Of a stretch of DNA of 64,000 bases, positions 34,901-46,900 are shown in pieces. A program made the translations under genes and the position numbers. The stretch's first letter is position 1, and each line of letters starts with the position of its first letter. Source of the stretch: Macquaria australasica. Lineage: Eukaryota > Chordata > Actinopteri > Centrarchiformes > Percichthyidae. Under the pieces are notes generated by a model. The model saw nothing but the letters and a program-made list of their open reading frames with translations. It was not told where the DNA came from and did not search any database. Location: the NCBI GenBank assembly GCA_005408345.1, contig SEMN01000016.1, forward strand, positions 2,356,001 to 2,420,000. The letters are read 5' to 3'.

Positions 34901-37900
34901 ACTGGAAGGTGGTCCACAAATGCTGGGTTCACTGTCAACACAGAAGTCATGAGTTGGGCTTTTCCTAAGAACATTTTCACTGGCTCCGCATCATTGAAAA
35001 GCATCACCAGACCATCAATGTCTCAAAACCCAAATCAACCAATATAGATGTCTACTGATATATTTTGCAGGTCACTAACTATGATGTGTATGATATGAAC
35101 AGATCTTAATATGTAGCAGCAAAGTGGCTGCAAATAAATTTGGACATCTTTCATGGACATAAAATAATTTATGAATAATATTTGCTTTATATGGTTTTTA
35201 ACGATACTGTAAAGTTCCAAAATGAGACTTAGTTTCCGTAAGTCTGACTGATGTAAAGTGTGTGGTATTGGCCCTGTATCCGTCTAAGTTTGGGAAGTCA
35301 TACGTTCATTCGTCATTGCCCCTCACTTGACTATGAATTAGCCCTGCTCTCTCTAGAGGTACTGGAAAAACACAAGAGTGACTAATGGTTGCCAGTTAGC
35401 TATCTGGATACATTTCTCTATGCAGTTTCTGGAGTGTCCTGTCAATAAAGAAACTGTTGCCAGAAATAACAGGAATAAATTAACGTAACACTGGTTTTGT
35501 GAGGGAGCACTTAGGTGATACATAGTAGGTGATTTGTTGAAATTAAACTGGGGATACCAGTGAGCGTGCACCCCTTACAATAAGTGTAATGTGTCGATAA
35601 TATCAAAGAGCACTCATTAGACTCAGGGCTTTCTCCAGGGGTCAATGCATTAGCCGGATAAGGTCTGCACACTTTGGTACTTTTCTTACTGTACTCATGC
35701 AAGAGCTCTCATATCCAACAGATTTGACTTTTCTGTTAATGTCATTACCACTAAAGTGAAAATAAAACCTTACAACAAAGTGGAAATTTAGTCACTTCAT
35801 TCGTCATTTTAGGATGAATCAAAGTGTTACACGCTGCTTGCTCTTGTGGCGGGTATTGAATGTGAGTGCAATAACTATACTTATGAATCTGTCTGGTACC
35901 TCTGATTCACTGCCCACATTCTGTTTTTCTTTTTCAGCAGTTAAATAGGTCTGGTGTTGGGTTCATTCACGGATGTTTCCAAAGTTGGAGAAAACAGGGG
36001 GACGGGGGGATTAAGAATGGGGACGTCATCTTTCTGTGCCAGAGCCAGAAAAGCAGTGACAGAAAAATGTGAGACATCAGTTACTGCTGATTAAAGCGCA
36101 AAATAACACTTCCTACCAAAGAGAAAGCAGCTAACGTTAACACAATGTCGAGGCTGAATAATGAAGTGAAAAGAAATGGCATTTCAGTCTGATTATTAGG
36201 CTAATAGGGCGGCACGGTGGTGCAGTGGTTAGCACTGTTGCCTCACAGCAAGAGGGTTCTGGGTTCGCACCCGCTGGCCGGCTGGGGTCCTTCTGTGTGG
36301 AGTTTTGCATGTTCTCCCCGTGTCTGCGTGGGTTCTCTCCGGGCACTCCGGCTTCCTCCCACCATCCAAAGACATGCAAGTTAGGTTAATTGGTGATTCT
36401 AAATTGTCCGTAGGTGTGACTGTGAGTGTGAATGTTTGTCAGTCTCTGTGATTGACTGGCGACCAGTCCAGGGTGTACCCCGCCTCTCGCCCAATGTCAG
36501 CTGGGATTGGCTCCAGCCCCCCCGCGACCCTCTAAGAGGATAAGCGGTAAAGAAAATGGATGGAAATTAGGCTAATCTGAATCCACCTGTCTTGAAAATT
36601 GCCACTAATTAGAAACGTTACTGGACTGGTTCATTTAATCCAGAGCAGATCTTTAGACTGACTGTCCAATAGGTTAGTTACTTCTTACCTTTGGTATTAC
36701 CTGCTCATTAGATGTTTTTCTTGGGGGGGATGACGTCAGTAAAGAGGTTAAGACCAGAGCAAAATGTGTCAAAACATAGACTTTCCCAGGTTTAGGAAAT
36801 AATTAAACACAATTAAATTAGCCAATTTTCTTGAGAGATAAAATACAAGTAGTTAATACATGTGCAAGAAAGAACAGAAACAAATTACCTTATTAAAACA
36901 AACATAAAAAAGTTAGTTACTTGAATTGCACTATAAAAAACACAAACAATCTAGTGCTGCAGTCTAGATGGATAGCTCATTTAACCTTCGCTCACCTTTT
37001 AGATTTGGCACAGTGTTATTTTACTGTGGCTTTTGTTGTAAGGATTTTCTGCATTATTGACAAATGTGTGCAGCTTAATGCATCTGGCCTTGTGAGAGCC
37101 TCAGAGAGATGTGGCCTGCATCCACAATGATAACTGTAATTAGTTGAAGCCAAACTGCATCAGCTCTGGTAGTGCAGTAGTAGAAGCCTGTGATTTATAG
37201 ATTTGTACACACAGTTTACTTTCTAAAGGTCTCTGTAAATTGATACTAGAATTGTTTTTCTTAATCAAGAGGACAGACTAGACGTCAGTATTTAACATCT
37301 AGAGAGTAATGTTAAAAGAAAAACAGATGGCTTAGTTTGCATCCTGACATATTTACAATAGTCCAGTTCTCACCAGGGTGTGTTACTGCATTAGTTGAAT
37401 TGGCAGTAAAATCCTGTTTATCTAAATGTCACATCAAATAAAGAAAATATGCAGCAGAAGGTCCAAATTGGGGCCAGTAGATTTAATTTGTTATAATTAA
37501 AGTCACATCCAGTTAAGCTTTGATAGACCACATTTAAATGTGTTAACATACATGTCACATATTTTTAATAGGCTTTACCCGCTGGTATTTCAGTTATCTC
37601 ATTAACTTAAACATTCCCATGGTTTGAAGAAGCTCAGATTAGCCTGTTCCTGCTGTGGACATGCATAATAATAATATAAAATCAGTGTTAAATATATTTG
37701 GCAGAATTTCCTGAAATTTGGTCTTCTATTGTGACAAAGTGTTTCACTATTAATGGCACCATGTATTATATATAAGTACAACATAATAATTAGTTTCCAC
37801 ACATCAACTGAATCAAATGAAGCTCCCAGCCTACTTTCTTCCTTGATATGTCAGCCTAAAGACGCAATGTTTAACATATTTTCATTTTATATAAAGAACT

Positions 37901-37939
37901 GTGTCTGAGCTTGGTTGTTTATTTTTCTGTTTGTCAGGG

Positions 37940-37983
<44 letters not shown>

Positions 37984-40900
37984 AGCTGGTGCTTTTTCTG
38001 CAGCAGCGGATGATGGATTTGCATTTTGATGTATTTTGATCAGTTGACTAAGAGACACTCATTTGCTTTGATTGTGTCACTTTCTAACTGCTCAGCTCAC
38101 ACACACATTACGAGCTTCTTTGAGTTTGTATGCCAGTGGCAGTTTTATTCTTCATCTGACTGTGTACATGTGTCATTTTCTCCAACCATTTGGCATTCAA
38201 ACAATTTAACTGACGAATAGTATTTCAAAATGAATGTGTGTGGTGAGTGAGATCATAACTCCTAGAGTGTCTTTGGCCAACATCAAAATGAAAATGGCTC
38301 TCTGTCCAGTTTTAACTGATACTTCTATTGAAGTTAAGATTGCAGTTTTGCAGAGGATACTGTATAATAAAAAATTTTTTAAAAAGCATATTTTGTCAAA
38401 GAGAACTAAAGATGTTTTCCTGAACTACTCAAAGACAGTCTTGTCAAAACAGTTTTTAAGTGTCCACCTTATCTTCCTTCTTCACAGGTCCATTCTCAGA
38501 CGTGGTCACCACAAATCTCAAGCTCTCCAACCCAACAGACAGGAATGTGTGTTTCAAGGTGAAGACAACAGCGCCGCGCCGGTACTGTGTGCGGCCAAAC
38601 AGTGGAATCATCGATGCAGGAACCTCAATCAACATCTCAGGTAATGATCGAGGAGGTGGGACTGTGTAAAGTTGCCTGAACGCTAACTTTATTCACTCAC
38701 TTACTTACTTACAGGCTAATTTAACATGCTGCTACCGCTGCTGAAACAATGAATTGATCACCAGAAAAATAATTAGACAGTTTTGATACTTTATCTTTTA
38801 AGTCTTTTATCAAGTTAAATACCAAACATTTGCTGGTAACAGCTTCTAAAATATGACGGTTGTGATTTTTTTTCGGTATACCTCTTGATATTCAGACAAA
38901 GTCAACAACTTGACGGTATCTTGACTGGTAAAATGTGATAGGAATGTGCTGATTTTGTTGAGATTTTATAGACCACATGATTGATATTGAAAATGATAAT
39001 TAGCTGTACCTCCAGTCGCTACAGCAGTGACTTGTGAGACCATCTAAATATCTTTCACTTTGTTTTTATTTGCATCTTGATTTAAAAACCATTTATCTGT
39101 GAGAAGGGTTCAATGTAACGAAGGACAAACTATGATCTCTCTAGTATCCTAAATGGATTTGCTCTTTTTATGTAAACACACACACTACTCCTCTCCCGTT
39201 ACCCAGTATTCCCCCATCCTCTTGCCCCAGTCCCTCCTGGCAGGCCTCATTTCCAGTCGTGCACTTTGAGGGAGACAGGTACAGGCTAGTGTTTCCACAC
39301 TGTGCCACCTCTGCCATTTGCAGCCACAGACTCATTTTACAACCTCTCCTATCTGGTGTCAACTGCAAACTGTGTCACTGGGGCCTGCAGTCAGCAGTGG
39401 GCGAAAAATCAGCACAGTCCTCTCTGTCAGTTGCCATCATTTTTTACCCTTATTAGGCTGAGAAAGGTCACAGGTTTGAGTCCCATTTCAATTCGGCATG
39501 CCAAACCGCACATACCGCTTATGCTGTCTAGAATCGTGGGCTCTGTGCGGCACATAAATAAAATTCCACATGTACCAACAGCATCGTAAACAATATAGAT
39601 CAATAAATCATGTTTCACATGGCTTGTTGTACCTGTGTTATGGTAAATATACTGTAATGTCTTAAAGCACATAAAATCTGTCAAAAGATTAAATTAAAGT
39701 TTGTTTAATTGTCTGACCACCTTCAATCCGAGCAGAGGTCGGATCAGCCAAAATGACTGAAAATACCTGTTAGGGTGTGCAGGGCCTTCAACATATAACA
39801 TAAGACTTGCGTAAGAACTGGTCGCTATACTGTATTCATAATTTGATGTAGGAATAGATATTGGTTGACTTTTGTTATAGTAAATAGGGGCAGACAGGGC
39901 ACCTTTTTTAAGAGTTCTTTCTTCCTGGTCTTAAAAACTACATTACAGTTAACTGATAGCCTAAACATCTCTGAACACACCAGACTGTTAGCTGAGTGAA
40001 ATAAACACTGCTTGGTTGTCATACCAACATTACTTATAAAAATGTTCTTGGGTAGAGATTAATTCCCAAACATCACACTGTCCATATTGAGGTATTCAGG
40101 CAAAAGTACTGTTGTATTGAGTTTTTGTCCTCCATCTAAGAAGATTGCATGGGACCTGTAACTTGTTGCAGTCCAGTTTGTCTCATATTTCTGGCATGTG
40201 ATTGTTAACAAAGCAGCACAAAAGCTGCATAGACATCCACTTGAATCAGGGCGAAAGGGAGCAGTCTGCCACAGGATACCTACAAGCCCGAGATGTGTCA
40301 TTTGCTGGCTTAGCTGAGGATACACATAGTGCTTTTGAAGCTCAACCCAGCTGTAACTGTATACGTCCAATGTAGCCATGACCACAGGAATGTTGCTGAG
40401 CTTCATTGGTGTTATGTAGCAGCATCCAGTGGAAAAATATGTAGCGTGAATGTTTCAAAAATGTGTCCACAAATATTGAGCTTCTTCTGGGAATATGTCG
40501 GGCGAACTTCGGACATATTCTCGGAACATGTTATGCTTCCAAGGGAGGCAGAAAGCAAAATAACAGTTCTTTTGTTGCAGTTGTCTGAATAAGCTTTATT
40601 AGCTTTCCCTTTCACTCATTTCTAGTTTGGCTTTGTCTTAACTGATTGTCCATATTTGTAAAACATTTCTGCAAATATGCTACACACGCGATCTGTTCCA
40701 ATATTTAAAAGCCATGTTTGCTTTTTTACCCACCAACTAGATTCCTATAACAGAGCTTAACCTCTAAGTGGTAGCTGAGTCCAGTAGAAGTGAGGGGGAT
40801 TGAATGCTGTTGACTCCTGGGTTATTTCCCACCCTGAAATAGGTTTGATGATGTATAGTCAGTTGCTTTTCGCTTTTGAATTATATTGAATTAGATGGAC

Positions 40901-43900
40901 CCAGGAGAGCATAGTCAGAAGTGTGAGATCCTGCTACCCTGAGAGGCCTAAATATGAATACGTTTTATGAGTTAGCTCTTATATCCTGGTGAGTTTTCCC
41001 TCCAGGCCTGTATCTTGACAGCTCTGGTTGACTTCACTCTCTTCCTCACTCCCACGCTATATTGTCTCGGTAGGTTTGCTGATCTTTGACCAGGTTTCTG
41101 TTGAGTAATATTGAACAAAATAGACAGGGAGCACCCTTTTAGAAGTGAGGCGTCTCTGAATCTGTGTGAAAAGGTTACTGTTATAGATAGGGGCGGAACA
41201 ATGAGCTGTATGGTATCGTGTGTCATATTACATCTCGTAACGTTCAAAGCGAATTCACCTCGTATCTTGTTCTGAATTTGTTGATCAGTGCAGTGCTTTG
41301 GTCGTTAAACTGAGACATTATCTTTTGTTATTTGACACAACACTTGTTTCTTTACTTTTGTTGTATTGTCAAACACAGCTTTTGTTTTCTGCTATGCTGC
41401 TGAGAATTCACATTAAATGTGTCAGGGAAATAAAAGCTATAGCTATAGAGAAGAGCTGAAACAATTAGTTTATTAATCAATTAATCAGTTAATCGATGGA
41501 CAGATATTTTTCAAGCAAAAAATACCAAACCCTTCTGTGGTTCTAGCTTCTTAACGTGATGATTTGCTGCTTTTCTTTGTTTTTATATCATTGCAAATGG
41601 AATATCTTTGGGTTTTATACTGTTGGTCGTACAAAACAAGACATTTGTAAACGCATTTGTTACTATTTTCTGGCATTTCATAGACCAAGCAATTAATTGA
41701 GAAAAGAGCATTCATTTTAAAATGAATTGCTGATGTGAATGATCAGTAGTTGCAGCCCTACAATAGAGAATCTTGTGCAGATCCTGTAATAATTACACTC
41801 TGTATGTGTGGTCATTATGAAGGAACGGGAACCATGGGTGAACCGCTGTTAAGGACTTCATGGTAAACAGTTAGTGGTAGGTCTATTGTGAGCATCTTGT
41901 CTCACGGGACACAATTAATTAGCGACAGGAAAGGAAAGTTTTATTGCCTCCCTCCCTCACCCCTCTAATGGTTCCATTCATCATCAACAAGCAGGCAGGC
42001 GATTACCATCCTGCTTGACCGTGTTGACTACAGTTAGCCTTTGTGAGTTTTATAAATGATTGCCCAGTGTGGAGTAGGAATGCTAAATCATTCCATTAGT
42101 AGAAGTAGCTTTTTGTAAAGGTGTCTTCAAAGACTAGATCAAAGATGATTTAAATCACTTTTTCCTCTGCTGTGGTTTTTGGCTCAGGACCTTTTTTTAT
42201 GTTATTCACTGTTGCTCAAAGAACTTACATGCTTTCCTGCCTCCATTCTCTAGTATTGTCCCCTTGGACCTAAGCTAGATGGCCGTGCAAATTGGATCTG
42301 ACTCAAACAGGACGTTCTCAATCTGTTCATGCCGTCTGTTTCTGGTTTGCGATATTGAACTGCCCTGATTGCTGTAATGGTGCACTACATCTCTGAGGTT
42401 TTCCACTCTAGGGAGAATTGGCATGTGCCATATATGAAAACCATCCTGTTGGCTACACCGGCTTTGAAATTAGGAGGTCATTTGTTGCTAATGAAAGCCA
42501 AAGAATCACGCAGGCATTGTAGACATAGTTGGTACTGATGTCAAAATATGCCTTACAATTACACCCTCATTTAAAAACTGAAGTCAAAGGAGAAAAAGAT
42601 CACCAATCAATAGCCAGTTTCATCCCCTTTGCACTTGAATACTGACATAAGAAAGTGATCATTGTAAGTCATCGTTACAGCTTTAAAATACCTTCTCAGT
42701 CATTGGAAGGACATCAAATAACACACCACTGACTGAGAGGACTGATGTGGCGGTGGGTTAAAGTAGTATTCCAACCCCACACCTGCTTTTTGTTAGAGCG
42801 ATATGTAATGTTAAGAAAGAAAAAGACAGGGTTGGAAGCTGTTAGAAAGATTACCCCCTGGGGTATTTGTAGATCTGTCAGTGTTTCGCCGTCATGGTAA
42901 CACGAATTTAGAAATAAATCTTCTCCACCACTTTTTCCAAGCAGCAGGGGTAAGCCCAGAGCCTTGAAGACGTGGAGGCCCTAGTTTACTGTTTGAAAAA
43001 TATGAGTATTTGATACTCACTAATTCCTCTTTAATCCGAGGAGTGTACTCAGAGCTGAGAAAGGAAGGGAGATGGAAAGTTGCTGACAAAGAGGAGTAAA
43101 GGCTTAATCGCTGGAGTTCCACAAGTGTTCGTTTCGTATTTGGGGCGTCAGATTTTACCCACAAATCGTAGTGTGTTCCTGCCTGTCTGCCACAGTTTGA
43201 AGGATACTAACAAGACACTTTGTCATAACACATTTTCCTGAGTCTCCTGAGGATGGGAAGTGAGGATGAGATTTTAAAAAAGGGAAATAAAACTGAGGGA
43301 GTCATAATAATAATCACGTGGGAACTTCCTGTTCATACTGTGTGCGCTGGGGTGCAACCTCTCTCCCCATGTTTCCTGTTAATGCTAATTTTCTGTTGTT
43401 AACTGAAGGTAATAAAATATGTTGCTGTGCGAAGTTTGTGTCTGTTAAAATCAGTAGTGACTTTGTTGTTGTAGTAGTAGTAGTAGCATGCATGACCTCG
43501 TAGAGCAGTGGTTCCCAACCTTTTTGACTTGTGACGTCTTTAAATGAAGCAGTGTTCACTTCATCCCCTCATCACATCACATATGTATGGAAGCAAATAG
43601 TAGTCATAATATTTTGAATCTTATAAGCAACTGAATATCTAATTGTGCATTTTAAAAACTTATGTTGAAATAGTCCAATATCCAAAAAATTACCAGTTGA
43701 ATTTGTGCAAAGTGATTATTTAAATATTGGACACAATTTTCTATCTGAATTTGTGATTCAGTTTTTTTTAGGAAATTTAAACCACATTAATTCAGACATA
43801 CAGTTTTCAAAGTAAAATGTTTTAATGTTGTGCTGCACCCCCATGGACGCCAAGTTGCCAACCATGAACCACAACGTCCCCGGTCCGAGTCAACTTTGTT

Positions 43901-46900
43901 GCATCTCTCCGCCCCTCATTTCCTGGCATCTCTTTACTGGCATAAAGTGCCCAAAAAATAATTTAAAAAAATATATATATTCCAATGATGTAAAGTCAGT
44001 AGTAGTTCCATTTCCACACTTAATATTCAGTAGTGGCAGAATTGTTTTAACATTTCTTATCACAGAGGATGAGAGAAAACATCGCGAAATCTTGTGAAAT
44101 GTTTTCCTGACACTGACTGTCATTTTGTATTTCAGTTATGCTGCAGCCTTTTGACTACGACCCCAATGAGAAGAGCAAACACAAGTTCATGGTGCAGTCC
44201 CTGCTAGCACCTCCTGACATGACCGACATGGAGGGAGTGGTGAGTGTATCTCCTCCTTCCTAAAATCAGCTTTCACCAGCAGTGTGTTTTTAGCTGCACC
44301 ACTGTTTGCAGATGCTTTAAAACAAAAATGTTTTGTACACAGATGTAACTCAGTCACCCATACAGTAGACACTGATCAGATCTGCCCTTAATAGGCCAGG
44401 AAATACATGCATTAAATTTAACTGTAAGGAAAGAGGCAGTCGATTAGCAAACTCCCGGCCAGGATGAGAGGCTGTGTCGCAGTGCTGACACAGCAATAAA
44501 AAACACAATGAGCACAGTGTAGTCGTAACAGCGTGTGTGGTCTCAAAGTCATCTATGTGATCACTGGCCAACATAAAGTACGTACCGTAAATCATCATTA
44601 ACATGCCAACAACTGTTTGGCATGATATTGTGACTCACACTCATACAAAAATACACACAGACACACATAATGAGATTCAAACTATGTACTGTAAATGCTT
44701 TTCCCACTTTTGATGAAAACAAATATTATAAAACATACAATGTGTACATTCTGGAAATAATCCCAATCTAAAATACACCTTTAAATATCTCTAATTCCAC
44801 AGAAAACCTAGTTTAATAAGGATACACTGTCATAGACATGTAAACTGTTTAACTATGTATGTGTCTTACACACTTTAGTGTTAGAGAGATGGAAGTGGGT
44901 GATCTAAACATCACATCTAAAAAGTGTTTGTCAAACTTAAATTACAATATTCTTGAGTCCAGAATCTAAATTAATGTTTTTCTTAAACTTTAAAAGGAAT
45001 TGGTGGGGAGCTGGCAGAATACATAAAAATGAGGAATCCAGTTAGGAATGCATGAAGGTCATTCAATGATAAATGCCATATATTGGAGCCAGATAATGCT
45101 AAATCAATGCTCAATCAATGCTGATTCTAAAATCAGGACATTTATTCAAATGATAGAAACAAATACTTAATTTCTAAATATTATCATGACCAAGACTCAA
45201 AGGACTTTGCACAGACAAAAATGAATAAAGGAGACAACAATACAGACACCCTAACCTCACTAATTAAGAGTAAAGCACCAAATGTAGACAAGTTGTTATC
45301 CCTCATCTGGTTCTGCTCCTCAGGCCCTCCGACAGCAGGAGGGTTATCTGAGCTTTCTGTCCTCCTGTGAAGATCCATTATCAGCAGCCAGTTACCTCCT
45401 TACGCTCCCTTTGTTGCATGGTCCCTTTTGCCTTCATCAGATAATAAAGTAATAATGTGTTGATGCTCTTTTTCTTTATTTTTGGTTCTCTGTGTCTCCA
45501 GTGGAAGGAGGCTAAGCCAGAAGAGCTGATGGACTCCAAGCTGAGGTGCGTTTTTGAGATGCCAGCGGAGAACGAAAAAACGGTAAGCCCATGATATAGT
45601 GCCGCTCTCCTTGCCTCACCGTGTCAGTTTTCGTTGTTGTTACAGATTGGATATAATAAAATACTACAGGGAATGATATGTCTCATTGCCTCCTGCCATT
45701 ATTTTTTTTAAATCACACTATTTGGCCTCACCGGGATGCCCCAATGTATTTTTAATTGTTGGCATGTCATTCATTATCTAACGTGCTGCTAGTTTTCACC
45801 AAACATAACAGAATGATGCCTATTATTACTTCTTTCTGTACAGTACAACATATGTATGCTTGTTAATATTTGTCTCAAGGAGGGGCTGTGTTATTTATAG
45901 ATGATGTTTACCTCTTTACTGCTGTATCTGCCTTCTCCTTCTCTGTCTCTATCCTGCCTGGCTCTTTTTTTTACCTGTCTCATTTCAGTCTTCATCTCTC
46001 CTCTTCTTCTTTCTTTTCTAATACTGTCCCAACTTCTTTTTTCTTTCCTCCGCTCTTTCTCATTCTCACTCTTTCTATATTGTCTATGCTGTTTCTTAAT
46101 TCCCTCTTCATCCCTTTCTCCATCTTGTCCCACTTTCCTCCACCTCCGCCTCCTCTCTCTCCCATGCCTCAGCCACACTCTCAGGCATCAGCAGCCCTTC
46201 AGAGGGCCACTTTGTTCATTCTCACATGCAGTTTATTATTGTTCTGATTCCTCTCAGACCCCACACAGCTGTAGAGACGCTATCTCGTCATGATATAAGC
46301 CGAGTCTACTGGCTTCATGAACACAAGGAGGGAAAAGGACCCCTAGTAGTTGTTTTCAATTCATTATGAGCTGTGCGATACATACACATGGCTCCCAGTC
46401 AGCACTGTGCACCACAGAGTCCGATAGACAGAGATAATGCTGATAGAAACCAGCTTGATCCACTTATGAAGGGCACCCATGGGTGAACTCTCCCACCAAC
46501 ATAGAGATAGGAGGCTTGAGAGGAGACTCTGTGTTCCTGCACGGCCATGTGTGCGCATACATACTGTATATAAATGTCTGCAAGTCTTCAAATATAAACA
46601 TAAAAATGCACCCGTGTGCCAGCCAAGTCATTGGTCAGAATCGCCATGGAAACACTGTAGCAGCAACAGACAACTTATTGGGTTGTAACTTGTCGCCCTA
46701 TAACCCACTTACAGCATGACATGGAGTCCAACAAGATGATGTCGTCCAGCTTGCTGAAGTCAGAGTCCTCCTCGCTGCCTCTGAAGTCAATGAGCTCCAC
46801 CCTGGATGACGGGGAGGTAAAGAAGATCATGGAGGAGTGTAAGAGGCTGCAGATGGAGGCTCAGAGGCTACGGGAAGAAAACAAACAGATCAGGGTGAGT

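Larger units (their letters stand above)
31981..38487 (+). other. vapb intron 1
   Basis: 6.5 kb. The first few hundred bases are GC-rich (part of the promoter island, with a GAG-repeat near 32046-32080). The rest is AT-rich with a recent SINE at 36206-36565 and an (ATT)n at 37941-37982. No other gene was seen. Confidence 0.65.
38641..44135 (+). other. vapb intron 2
   Basis: 5.5 kb with family A repeats at 38739 and 41452 and a transposon fragment at about 43505-43995. Elsewhere no exon or RNA gene was recognised. Confidence 0.6.

Noticed and set aside
36206..36280. A functional tRNA gene
   Set aside because: The A and B boxes belong to the head of a SINE with target duplication; no cloverleaf with a sensible anticodon was recognised.
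45870..46293. Two overlapping long frames rich in Ser/Phe/Leu, and a Lys/Arg/Glu-rich one on the other strand
   Set aside because: They come from a pyrimidine tract inside vapb intron 4, with no motif or family similarity.
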